Below, piece by piece: positions 26,276 to 34,058 of a DNA stretch of 51,428 bases. This DNA comes from Candidatus Avispirillum faecium. GTDB taxonomy: Bacteria > Bacillota > Clostridia > Oscillospirales > CAG-272. The notes below the pieces were generated by a model. The model was not told the origin of the DNA. It was given only the letters and a program-made list of their open reading frames with translations, and ran no database searches. The first letter of the stretch is position 1. Each line of letters starts with the position of its first letter. Location of the stretch: positions 1 to 51,428 of the forward strand of contig CAJFOI010000013.1 of NCBI GenBank assembly GCA_904396155.1, in the 5' to 3' direction. The position numbers and the translations under genes were made by a program.

Positions 26276-28372
26276 TCAGTTTACGCTGAAAAGCAGATCC
26301 CCGTATGTAGGATACGGCCAGTATTTTTTTGCCGTAAGGGTCTCTGCCTCGTCGCAGGGAACTCGCAGCTCGCGCATTTTGATCAGTACCGTGTCGCGAA
26401 TGGCATTTGCCTGGGCAATAACGTCCTGTGCCGTGTGGAGTGCAAGGACAGCTTCCTCCAATTCGTCGGCCTTTACAGCAATCTTATCGGTCAGCGCAGA
26501 GAGCTTGCGAATCAGCGCACTTTCGTAGCTGCAGGCAAGGCCTGCTTCCAAAGCTTTTTTTGCGGCGGCTGCCTTTGCAACCTCCATCGCATAGGCCTCC
26601 ACAGCAGGTACGATTTCTGTTTTTGCCATGGTTACCATGGTATTTGCTTCGATGGTCACTGCTTTGCAATAATTTTCCAGCATGATCTCGCATCTGGATT
26701 TAAGCTCTGCTTGTGAGTATACACCATGAGCGGTAAGCATGTCAATGTTTTTCTTGTCCAGCAGGTGCGGCATACAGTCCGGGGTGGTCGGGTAATTGTG
26801 CAGACCGCGCCGTTCGGTGGCCTCTTTGATCCATGCATCGTCATAGCCGTTTCCGTTGAAAATAATGCGTTTGTGATCCTTGATGGTTTTGCGGATCATC
26901 TCGTGGAGCGTGGTTTCAAAGTCTTCGGCACCTTCCAGCCGGTCGGCATAAATTTTCAGGCTTTCGGCTACTGCACTGTTGAGCATGATGTTGGCGCAAG
27001 CGATGCTGTTGGAGGAACCCAGCATGCGAAATTCAAATTTGTTGCCCGTAAAGGCGAACGGGGACGTGCGGTTGCGGTCGGTGGTGTCCCGGTTGAATCT
27101 GGGCAGCACATCTACGCCCAGTTTCATTTGTTTCTTTTCGGCACCGTTGTAGGGTGTCCCTGTTTCGATCGCTTCCAACACGCCGGTCAGTTCATCCCCC
27201 AAGAAGATGGATATGACGGCCGGCGGCGCCTCGTTGGCGCCCAGCCGGTGATCGTTGCCGGCGGTAGCTACAGAAAGGCGCAGCAGATCCTGATAGTCGT
27301 CTACGGCCTTGATTACTGCGCACAGAAACAGGAGAAACTGCGCGTTTTCGTAGGGGGTATCGCCGGGAGAAAGCAAATTTGTGCCTGTGTCGGTGGCCAT
27401 GGACCAGTTGTTGTGCTTACCGCTTCCGTTGACGCCGGCAAAGGGCTTTTCGTGGAGCAGGCACACCAGTCCGTGCTTTGCCGCTACCTTTTGCATGATC
27501 TCCATGGTGAGCTGATTGTGGTCTGTGGCGATATTGGTGGTGCTGTAGATCGGAGCCAGCTCGTGCTGGGCAGGGGCTACCTCGTTGTGCTCGGTTTTTG
27601 CCAGTATCCCCAGTTTCCACAGTTCCTCATTGAGTTCTTCCATGAAAGCGGCGACCCTGGGTTTGATTACACCGAAATAATGGTCATCCATTTCCTGACC
27701 CTTGGGGGCCTTTGCACCAAACAGGGTTCTGCCGGTGAACCGAAGGTCCGGCCGCCGGTCGTACATTTCCTTTGCAATCAGAAAGTATTCCTGCTCCGGC
27801 CCTACGGAGGTACGCACGCATTTGACCGTATCATTCCCAAACAACCGTAAGATGCGCATCGCCTGCTTGTTGAGGGCTTTCATGGAACGAAGCAGCGGGG
27901 TTTTCTTGTCCAGCGCCTCTCCGCCGTAAGAACAGAACGCGGTGGGGATGCAAAGGGTCTTTCCCTTGATGAACGCATAGGAGGTGGGATCCCACGCGGT
28001 ATATCCTCTTGCCTCAAAAGTGGCCCGCAGCCCGCCGGAGGGGAAGGAAGAGGCGTCGGGCTCCCCCTTGATCAGTTCTTTGCCTGAAAACTCCATGATG
28101 ACGCCGCCGTCGGGAGAAGGGTAGATAAAGCTGTCGTGCTTTTCCGCAGTAATTCCGGTGAGTGGCTGGAACCAGTGGGTGTAATGGGTGGCGCCGTGGG
28201 CCACCGCCCAATCCTTCATGGCGGTTGCCACTGCATTGGCCACGCTGCTGTCCAACCGTGCCCCTTCGTCGATGGTCTTTCGCAGCGAACGGTATACATC
28301 CGCAGGCAGACTGGCTTTCATCACTCTGTCGTCAAAGACCAGGCATCCAAAATATTCCGGTACAGTTCCCAT
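26276..28372 (-). CDS. glnN: Type III glutamine synthetase
   Basis: A 698-residue GSIII, much larger than GSI. Family marks: the N-terminal extension with [23 protein letters not shown] for the metal-binding glutamate, [14 protein letters not shown], and [18 protein letters not shown] around the glutamate/ATP site. It condenses ammonia and glutamate. GSIII forms double hexamers and is not adenylylated as known in the family. AAGGAGG precedes the ATG. Its promoter is consensus and divergent from the glutamate synthase operon, whose glnA codes for a second, unrelated-size synthetase. Confidence 0.96.
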   Translation of the reverse strand: MGTVPEYFGCLVFDDRVMKASLPADVYRSLRKTIDEGARLDSSVANAVATAMKDWAVAHGATHYTHWFQPLTGITAEKHDSFIYPSPDGGVIMEFSGKELIKGEPDASSFPSGGLRATFEARGYTAWDPTSYAFIKGKTLCIPTAFCSYGGEALDKKTPLLRSMKALNKQAMRILRLFGNDTVKCVRTSVGPEQEYFLIAKEMYDRRPDLRFTGRTLFGAKAPKGQEMDDHYFGVIKPRVAAFMEELNEELWKLGILAKTEHNEVAPAQHELAPIYSTTNIATDHNQLTMEIMQKVAAKHGLVCLLHEKPFAGVNGSGKHNNWSMATDTGTNLLSPGDTPYENAQFLLFLCAVIKAVDDYQDLLRLSVATAGNDHRLGANEAPPAVISIFLGDELTGVLEAIETGTPYNGAEKKQMKLGVDVLPRFNRDTTDRNRTSPFAFTGNKFEFRMLGSSNSIACANIMLNSAVAESLKIYADRLEGAEDFETTLHEMIRKTIKDHKRIIFNGNGYDDAWIKEATERRGLHNYPTTPDCMPHLLDKKNIDMLTAHGVYSQAELKSRCEIMLENYCKAVTIEANTMVTMAKTEIVPAVEAYAMEVAKAAAAKKALEAGLACSYESALIRKLSALTDKIAVKADELEEAVLALHTAQDVIAQANAIRDTVLIKMRELRVPCDEAETLTAKKYWPYPTYGDLLFSVN

Positions 28373-28398
28373 GCTAAAAATCCTCCTTTTTTATCCGT

Positions 28399-28449
28399 AA
28401 AGGCAAAGACGCCTCCCCTGCGGCCTGCAGGAAAGACGTCTTTGCCTTT
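28399..28449 (-). promoter_or_regulatory. Structured 5' leader of glnN
   Basis: Perfect 13-bp inverted repeat AAAGGCAAAGACG / CGTCTTTGCCTTT enclosing a second small hairpin (CCTGC/GCAGG). It begins within a few bases of the predicted transcript start and ends about 12 bases before the AAGGAGG. No T-tract follows, so it is not a simple terminator; a stability, attenuation or protein-binding role is possible. Confidence 0.6.
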
Positions 28450-28458
28450 ACACATCGC

Positions 28459-28487
28459 ATTATACACCTGCGGCGGGCGGTTGTCAA
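28459..28487 (-). promoter_or_regulatory. Promoter of glnN
   Basis: Minus strand TTGACA (28487-28482), 17 bases, TATAAT (28464-28459): both hexamers match the SigA consensus completely. It faces away from the plus-strand promoter at 28558. Between them (28488-28557) is AT-rich sequence with no clear operator. Confidence 0.88.
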
Positions 28488-28557
28488 CCCCATTTCGCAA
28501 CTTTTTTTAACAATCCTGCATTTTTTTGAATAATTTTCAAAATTTCCTGTTTATATC

Positions 28558-28586
28558 TTGACAAAATGCAGGAACACACGTATAAT
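28558..28586 (+). promoter_or_regulatory. Promoter of the glutamate synthase-glnA operon
   Basis: TTGACA, 17 bases, TATAAT, a full consensus match. The expected start near 28593 leaves an 82-base leader that is almost wholly taken up by secondary structure. Confidence 0.88.
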
Positions 28587-28593
28587 AATTGCA

Positions 28594-28655
28594 AATGAGC
28601 AAAGGCGTTCATTGGCACAGGCCGTAGTCTGTGCCGTGGATGCCTTTTATTATTA
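28594..28655 (+). promoter_or_regulatory. Putative ANTAR-responsive attenuator leader
   Basis: Two exclusive folds are visible. Terminator form: 28601-28612 pairs with 28636-28647 (12 pairs with wobbles), one bulged T, then GGCACAG/CTGTGCC (28614-28620 with 28629-28635), followed by TTTTATTATTA. Alternative: AATGAGC (28594-28600) pairs with GTTCATT (28607-28613) and leaves the hexaloop AAAGGC, with A at position 1 and G at position 4, as in RNAs bound by ANTAR proteins such as EutV. Because the loop and right arm of this hairpin are the left arm of the terminator, binding would favour read-through. The neighbouring hairpin lacks an A1/G4 loop, so the classical two-hairpin motif is only half present. 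An ANTAR gene closes the operon. Confidence 0.55.
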
Positions 28656-28674
28656 GGAAGGGAAGGCTGAAATC

Positions 28675-29778
28675 ATGAAAATGGAAGGTCAGGTGCGCAT
28701 TCCCTCCGGGTGTGCGATCGCCGCTGTTATTTCCAGAAAGGGACGGAACATCTCCGGAGAAGTTATCACAGGGGCCATGCGGCCCATGCACGATCGTTCC
28801 AACGGACTGGGAGGCGGGTTCGCCGGATACGGAATCTATCCCGCATATAAAGATTTTTATGCACTGCATATGTTTTTTGACGAGCGTGCCACACGCAAAA
28901 ACTGCGAGACTTTTCTAAAGGAACGTTTTGAAATTGTAAAATCCGAGATCATTCCCACCCGGAAGATCCCGGAGATTACAGATGAGCCCATCATCTGGCG
29001 GTATTTTGTAGCACCTCTCCAGTCTGTTCTTGCCGCTGCGCAGCTGGACGAAAAGGAATTTGTGGCCAGAACGGTGATGCGCATCAACACAGAGATGCCG
29101 GGAGCGTATGTATTTTCCAGCGGGAAAAATATGGGAACATTCAAGGCGGTGGGCTTTCCGGAAGATGTGGGCGCCTTTTACCGGTTGGAGGAGTACGAGG
29201 GGTATTCCTGGACAGGTCACGGACGGTATCCCACCAACACTCCCGGCTGGTGGGGCGGCGCGCACCCCTTTACGCTGCTGGATTTTTCCATTGTCCACAA
29301 CGGGGAAATCTCTTCCTATGATGCGAACCGCCGCTTTATTGAGATGTTTGGATACAGGTGTACGCTGCAGACCGATACGGAGGTCATCACATATATCATG
29401 GATTATCTTATCCGTGTGCAGGGACTGACGCGAAGAGAGGCGGCCAGCGTGATTGCGGCACCTTTTTGGAGCACGATCGAGAGGGAGACGGATCCGGAAA
29501 AGAGGCAGAAATATATGTATTTGCGCACACTTTTTTCGGGCCTTTTGATTACCGGACCCTTTTCCATCGTTTTCGGCTTTTCCGGCGGGCTGATGGCCCT
29601 CAATGATCGCTTAAAGCTCCGCTCAATGGTGGTGGGGGAAAAGGACGATAAAGTGTATATCTCCAGTGAAGAAGCGGCTATTCGCGCCATGGAACCCCAA
29701 GCGGAAAATATCTGGGCGCCCGCCGGGGGCGAGCCAGTTATCGTGCAGGTAGAGGAGGGAGCGTACGAATGTCTTTAG
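28675..29778 (+). CDS. Glutamate synthase-type class II glutamine amidotransferase subunit
   Basis: A 367-residue protein equivalent to the N-terminal amidotransferase domain of GltB, here as a separate polypeptide. The Ntn nucleophile would be C13 (PSGCAIAAVI) after removal of a 12-residue propeptide. The conserved GRYPTNTPGWWGGAHPF, FSIVHNGEISSYDANRR and a segment beginning TDTEVI are all present. It hydrolyses glutamine and passes ammonia to the FMN subunit encoded next, with which it overlaps by 10 bases. It resembles the archaeal-type split glutamate synthase found in Clostridia. First gene of the operon. Confidence 0.88.
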   Translation: MKMEGQVRIPSGCAIAAVISRKGRNISGEVITGAMRPMHDRSNGLGGGFAGYGIYPAYKDFYALHMFFDERATRKNCETFLKERFEIVKSEIIPTRKIPEITDEPIIWRYFVAPLQSVLAAAQLDEKEFVARTVMRINTEMPGAYVFSSGKNMGTFKAVGFPEDVGAFYRLEEYEGYSWTGHGRYPTNTPGWWGGAHPFTLLDFSIVHNGEISSYDANRRFIEMFGYRCTLQTDTEVITYIMDYLIRVQGLTRREAASVIAAPFWSTIERETDPEKRQKYMYLRTLFSGLLITGPFSIVFGFSGGLMALNDRLKLRSMVVGEKDDKVYISSEEAAIRAMEPQAENIWAPAGGEPVIVQVEEGAYECL

Positions 29779-31274
29779 AATTTATCTATCCAGAATTTGA
29801 AGTGGTCCGCAGCGACGCACGATGCACCCGCTGCCGGATATGCGAGCGGCAGTGTGCCTGCGAGGTACACCGCTTTGACAGCACGAACAGGATCATGGTG
29901 AGCGACGAGACAAAGTGCGTCAATTGCCAGCGTTGTGTTTCCTTCTGCCCCACCAGAGCGCTGAAGATTGTCAAAAGCGATTGTACGCTGCGGGAAAATG
30001 CCAACTGGCAAAGCGACACGATCAAGGAAATTTACAAGCAGGCCGGAAGCGGCGGAGTTCTTCTTTCTTCCATGGGAAGCCCAAAGTCTCTGCCGGTGTA
30101 CTGGGACAAGATTCTGATCAACGCTTCTCAAGTGACCAATCCACCCATCGATCCCCTTCGGGAACCCATGGAGACCCGCGTATTTCTTGGACACAGGCCC
30201 CGGCGGGTCCGGCGGGATAAAAATGGGAAGCTGCAATGCGCGCTGCCGCCGCAGCTGGAGCTTTCTATGCCGGTGCTGTTTTCTGCCATGAGCTACGGAT
30301 CTATCAGCTACAATGCCCATGCCGCACTGGCTAAGGCGGCTGCGGCGCTGGGAATTTTCTACAATACGGGAGAGGGCGGCCTGCACGAAGATTTTTACTG
30401 TTATGGGAAAAATACCATTGTGCAGGTGGCTTCCGGACGTTTCGGCGTCCATGAAGCGTATTTGAATGCCGGTGCCGCCATCGAAATCAAGATGGGTCAG
30501 GGGGCTAAGCCGGGGATCGGCGGCCATCTGCCGGGAGCGAAAATTGTGGGAGACGTCTCCCGTACCCGGATGATCCCGGAAGGCTCGGACGCCATTTCTC
30601 CCGCGCCCCATCACGACATTTATTCCATTGAGGATCTGCGGCAGCTTGTTTATTCTCTGAAGGAAGCCACGGAATATAAAAAGCCGGTGATCGTCAAGGT
30701 GGCAGCGGTCCATAATATTGCAGCCATCGCCAGCGGCATCGCCCGCAGCGGTGCAGATATCATCGCCATTGACGGATTTCGCGGCGGGACTGGCGCGGCG
30801 CCCACGCGGATCCGGGACAACGTGGGGATCCCTGTTGAACTGGCGCTGGCTGCTGTGGATCAGCGGCTGCGGGATGAGGGGATCCGGGGAGATGTCTCTC
30901 TCGTGGTGGGCGGCAGTATCCGCAGCGCGGCAGACGTGATCAAAGCGGTGGCGCTGGGTGCAGATGCCTGCTATATAGCGACCGCGGCGCTGCTGGCCAT
31001 GGGATGTCACCTTTGCCGCACTTGTCAGAGCGGCAAGTGCAATTGGGGGATTGCCACCCAGCGTCCGGATCTTGTGAAAAGACTGGATCCCGATGTGGGA
31101 AGCCAGCGGCTGATCCGTCTGATGACAGCGTGGCGCCACGAAATTAAGGAACTAATGGGTGGTATGGGAATCAACTCCATCGAAGCGCTGCGCGGAAACC
31201 GCCTGATGCTGCGGGGAGTCGGTCTTACGGAAAAGGAATTGGAGATTCTCGGCATCCTCCATGCAGGAGAGTGA
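29769..31274 (+). CDS. Glutamate synthase FMN/Fe-S subunit
   Basis: A 501-residue protein. Residues about 15-80 hold two ferredoxin-type [4Fe-4S] motifs (CTRCRICERQC and CVNCQRCVSFCP). The remainder is the FMN-binding alpha/beta barrel of glutamate synthase: AMSYGSISYNAHAALAKAA, GEGGLHEDF, EIKMGQGAKPGIGGHLPG, GADIIAIDGFRGGTGAAP. The cysteine cluster CHLCRTCQSGKC fits the C-x5-C-x4-C pattern that binds 3Fe-4S in GltB. It reductively aminates 2-oxoglutarate to glutamate. No NAD(P)H flavoprotein subunit is present, so ferredoxin is the likely donor (inference). Confidence 0.9.
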   Translation: MSLEFIYPEFEVVRSDARCTRCRICERQCACEVHRFDSTNRIMVSDETKCVNCQRCVSFCPTRALKIVKSDCTLRENANWQSDTIKEIYKQAGSGGVLLSSMGSPKSLPVYWDKILINASQVTNPPIDPLREPMETRVFLGHRPRRVRRDKNGKLQCALPPQLELSMPVLFSAMSYGSISYNAHAALAKAAAALGIFYNTGEGGLHEDFYCYGKNTIVQVASGRFGVHEAYLNAGAAIEIKMGQGAKPGIGGHLPGAKIVGDVSRTRMIPEGSDAISPAPHHDIYSIEDLRQLVYSLKEATEYKKPVIVKVAAVHNIAAIASGIARSGADIIAIDGFRGGTGAAPTRIRDNVGIPVELALAAVDQRLRDEGIRGDVSLVVGGSIRSAADVIKAVALGADACYIATAALLAMGCHLCRTCQSGKCNWGIATQRPDLVKRLDPDVGSQRLIRLMTAWRHEIKELMGGMGINSIEALRGNRLMLRGVGLTEKELEILGILHAGE

Positions 31275-31283
31275 AAAGGAGCT

Positions 31284-31307
31284 ATGGAAAAAAACTTTGA
31301 GGTGTGA
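31284..31307 (+). other. Seven-codon open frame before the GXGXG gene
   Basis: ATG at 31284 follows AAAAGGAG at a good distance but runs only seven codons to TGA (M-E-K-N-F-E-V). An extended -10-like TGATATAAT (31305-31313) overlaps its end, 3 bases before the ATG of the next gene. It may be a decayed start, a coupling peptide or chance. Confidence 0.25.
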
Positions 31308-31315
31308 TATAATAT

Positions 31316-32038
31316 ATGAAACAAATCGATGCAAAGGATATGGATTTTGAAACGCTGAACCGGAAACTGCGGGAGAGCGGAGAAGATTGTGCCGTCACAG
31401 GCTGCTGCGGTCAGCGGTTTATCGCCGCCGGCATGTCAAAAATACATATCACCATTGACGGCATTCCCGGAAATGCCCTGGGAGCTTATCTCAACGGTGC
31501 CTCCATCACGGTACGTGCGAATACGCAGGACGCCGTGGGAGATACGATGAACGCGGGAGAGATCATTGTTTACGGCAGCATCGGCGACGCGGCGGGATAT
31601 GCGATGCGCGGCGGGAGGATTTTTGTCCGGGACAGCGCCGGATACCGGGCGGGCATTCATATGAAGGCCTATCATGAAAAAGTGCCCCTGATGGTGATCG
31701 GCGGCAGTGCGGGAAGCTTTTTGGGAGAATATCAGGCAGGCGGTGTGATCGTTGTGCTGGGACTGGGCGAAAAAGGCAGGCGGATCATAGGGAATTTTCC
31801 CTGCACCGGTATGCACGGGGGAAAGATGTTTCTCAGGGGAGACTGTCAGGGAATACATTTTCCCCGCGAGGTTACAGCAAAGCCGGTGGAAGCCTCGGCG
31901 CGGGCGGAATTGGAGGGGTACGTCCGGGAGTACTGCGCCTTGTTTGACCGGGATGCAGAAGCTGTTCTGGACAGTCCCTTTACACTGGTGACACCCGCCA
32001 GCAGGAATCCGTATCAGCAGATGTACGTGGCAAATTAG
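31316..32038 (+). CDS. Glutamate synthase GXGXG-domain subunit
   Basis: A 240-residue right-handed beta-helix matching the C-terminal GXGXG domain of GltB (alpha subunit domain 4), with repeated GNALGAYLNGASITV, GEIIVYGSIGDAAGYAMRGG and RIFVRDSAGYRAGIHM turns. In full-length enzymes this domain is structural and holds the amidotransferase and FMN parts in register around the ammonia tunnel. With the two preceding genes it completes a three-piece glutamate synthase. The ATG has only a distant GAGGTG site. Confidence 0.88.
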   Translation: MKQIDAKDMDFETLNRKLRESGEDCAVTGCCGQRFIAAGMSKIHITIDGIPGNALGAYLNGASITVRANTQDAVGDTMNAGEIIVYGSIGDAAGYAMRGGRIFVRDSAGYRAGIHMKAYHEKVPLMVIGGSAGSFLGEYQAGGVIVVLGLGEKGRRIIGNFPCTGMHGGKMFLRGDCQGIHFPREVTAKPVEASARAELEGYVREYCALFDRDAEAVLDSPFTLVTPASRNPYQQMYVAN

Positions 32039-32056
32039 GAGAGGACGGTGGAGACG

Positions 32057-33259
32057 ATGGAATATTCCAGGCAGGAAGTGATGCAGTATGTGCAGGAGGA
32101 GGACGTGAAGTTTGTTCGCCTTGCCTTTTGCGATCTATTTGGGGTACAGAAAAACATCTCCATCGTTTCGGGGGAACTTGCACGGGCGTTTACTTATGGG
32201 ATTGCTTTTGATGCTTCCGCCATTGCGGGCTTTGGAGGAGAGACTCGCTCGGATCTGTTGCTTCATCCGGAGCCGGAGACACTGATGGTCCTTCCCTGGA
32301 GGCCGGAACATGGCAAGGTGGTGCGAATGTTTTCCAGCATTACACATCCGGATGGACGCCCCTTTGCCTGCGACTCGAGAAGGATTTTGAAAAAAGCGGT
32401 GGAAGATGCGCGCGGCGCGGGGTACAAGTTTTCCTTTGGCGCAGAACAAGAATTTTATCTGTGCAAGCTGGATGAGAAGGGCGAGCCCACCAAAATCCCC
32501 TCCGACCATGCGGGATATATGGATATTGCCCCTGATGACAGCGGAGAGAACGTCCGGCGGGAGATCTGTCTCACCCTGGAACAAATGGGTATCCAGCCGG
32601 AAAGTTCTCATCACGAGGAGGGTCCCGGACAAAATGAAATCGATTTTCGCTATTCCGACGCGCTGACTGCCGCAGACAACGCCATGACGTTTCAGACCGT
32701 TGTAAAAACGGTCGCCCGCCGCAACGGGCTATGGGCGGATTTTAGCGCAAAGCCTTTTGCGGACAAGCCGGGCAACGGATTCCATATCAACATATCGGTA
32801 AAGGCGGCGGACAGGTCGGACCCGCTTTCCCACGTGATTGCGGGTATTATGGAGCGAATCGGTGAAATGACTGCGTTTTTGAATCCGACGGAAAACTCCT
32901 ATGCCCGTTTTGGAAAGGACAAAGCGCCCCGCTATATTTCCTGGTCCAATGAAAATCGTTCTCAACTGGTGCGCATTCCGGCCGCCGTGGGAGAATATCG
33001 CCGGGCGGAGCTGCGTTCCCCAGACCCTTTCGCAAATCCCTATCTTGCGTTTGCGCTTATGATTTATGCGGGTTTGTATGGGATTGAAAATCGTCTGGAA
33101 TTGCCGCCGGCGGTAGACTGCAATTGGTTGCAGACGGGCGCGGCAGGTCTTCGGCAGTTGCCTATGGACTTGCACGCTGCCTGCAAAGCTGCAAGGGACA
33201 GCGCTTTTATTCGAGCACATCTGCCCGGGGCGGTCGTGGACCATTACTGCGGCAGATAA
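32057..33259 (+). CDS. glnA: Type I glutamine synthetase
   Basis: Read from ATG 32057, the usual family start (MEYSRQEVMQYVQEEDVKF); a GTG at 32048 is also possible. The 400-residue enzyme has the GSI signatures: SFGAEQEFYL (metal ligands), HHEEGPGQNEIDF, NGFHINIS for the n1 metal site, and the ATP-binding region AELRSPDPFANPYLAF. It is about 40 residues shorter at the C-terminus than Bacillus or E. coli GlnA and lacks the adenylylation loop, a form common in Clostridia. It supplies glutamine to the split glutamate synthase upstream, giving a complete GS-GOGAT operon. Confidence 0.93.
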   Translation: MEYSRQEVMQYVQEEDVKFVRLAFCDLFGVQKNISIVSGELARAFTYGIAFDASAIAGFGGETRSDLLLHPEPETLMVLPWRPEHGKVVRMFSSITHPDGRPFACDSRRILKKAVEDARGAGYKFSFGAEQEFYLCKLDEKGEPTKIPSDHAGYMDIAPDDSGENVRREICLTLEQMGIQPESSHHEEGPGQNEIDFRYSDALTAADNAMTFQTVVKTVARRNGLWADFSAKPFADKPGNGFHINISVKAADRSDPLSHVIAGIMERIGEMTAFLNPTENSYARFGKDKAPRYISWSNENRSQLVRIPAAVGEYRRAELRSPDPFANPYLAFALMIYAGLYGIENRLELPPAVDCNWLQTGAAGLRQLPMDLHAACKAARDSAFIRAHLPGAVVDHYCGR

Positions 33260-33287
33260 ATGCATGTTTGGAAAAGGAGGGAGCGAC

Positions 33288-33872
33288 ATGGGGCTGGAGG
33301 AACGGGTGTACAGCGTTCTTGTGGTGTCGGCGGCAGAGCGCTTTAATGCCGCACTGTCCGAGATGCTTCCCCAGTCGCTTTTTTCTCCGGTGCGTTTTGT
33401 GCGGGGAGTCAGCATTGCAAAGCAGGCAATTGCCGAACGGGATTTTGACCTTGTTTTGCTTTATGCGCCGTTGCCGGATGACCCCGGCGTGGAGTTTGCG
33501 GCAGAACTGTGCACGACAGCGGGCACGGTAGTACTGCTGCTGATGCGTCCGGAGCTGTATGCCGAGACCCGGGACGAGGCGGCGGAATCCGGCGTTTTTT
33601 CTCTCCCCAGACCTGTTTCCAGACAGACCTTGCAGCAGGCGCTTTTTTGGATGATCGGGGCACGGGAGCGTTTGCGCGGGATGGAGCGGAAAACATTATC
33701 CTTTGCGGAAAAAATGGCGGAGATCCGTTTGGTCAATCGGGCAAAGTGGCTGCTGATTCGCAAGCTGGAGATGGACGAGCCCCAGGCGCATCGGTATATT
33801 GAGAAGCAGGCCATGGACCGGTGTATTTCCAAAGGGCAGGTGGCAGAGGAGATCATTCAGACATATTCCTGA
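33288..33872 (+). CDS. ANTAR-domain RNA-binding regulator with degenerate receiver
   Basis: Read from ATG 33288 with AAGGAGGGA upstream. The 194-residue protein has a CheY-like N-terminal half (about 1-125) in which the phosphoacceptor aspartate is replaced by Y59 (DLVLLYAPLPDD) and the acidic pair after strand 1 is also missing. The C-terminal ANTAR helices (about 135-194) show RLVNRAKWLLIRKLEMDEPQ and the AMDRC...VAEEII end. ANTAR proteins bind hexaloop hairpins in nascent RNA and prevent termination. Last gene of the GS-GOGAT operon, so it probably controls the leader at 28594 and possibly other nitrogen genes. Without phosphorylation, control by ligand or partner protein is likely. Confidence 0.9.
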   Translation: MGLEERVYSVLVVSAAERFNAALSEMLPQSLFSPVRFVRGVSIAKQAIAERDFDLVLLYAPLPDDPGVEFAAELCTTAGTVVLLLMRPELYAETRDEAAESGVFSLPRPVSRQTLQQALFWMIGARERLRGMERKTLSFAEKMAEIRLVNRAKWLLIRKLEMDEPQAHRYIEKQAMDRCISKGQVAEEIIQTYS

Positions 33873-33905
33873 CTTTGCAAAGAGGAAACTACAGCACATG
33901 TGTGC

Positions 33906-33936
33906 AAAAAAGCCGGGCGTTGGGCCCGGCTTTTTC
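33906..33936 (+). terminator. Terminator of the GS-GOGAT operon
   Basis: Stem GCCGGGC (33912-33918) / GCCCGGC (33924-33930) with a 5-base loop and TTTTT following, 34 bases after the ANTAR gene. Confidence 0.9.
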
Positions 33937-33968
33937 CTTGTGTATTTCTCTTTTGCGACATCCTTTTC

Positions 33969-33997
33969 TTGACAGCCAATCGGGGATATGATATGAT
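33969..33997 (+). promoter_or_regulatory. Promoter of the hydrolase-murF-ddl operon
   Basis: TTGACA, 17 bases, TATGAT, 62 bases before the hydrolase ATG at 34059. The -35 is a full match and the -10 matches five of six. Confidence 0.8.
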
Positions 33998-34058
33998 AAA
34001 AATGTCTTTGTAAAATCTGGAACGTGTGCATATACTGGAAGAAAGAGGAGGTGGCAGG

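Noticed and set aside
24722-26716. 664-codon plus-strand open frame opposite guaA and glnN
   Set aside because: It crosses the boundary of two real genes on the other strand and shows no domain; a GC-driven shadow.
29775-31139. 454-codon minus-strand open frame opposite the glutamate synthase FMN gene
   Set aside because: The plus-strand protein has clear Fe-S and FMN motifs; the antisense frame has none.
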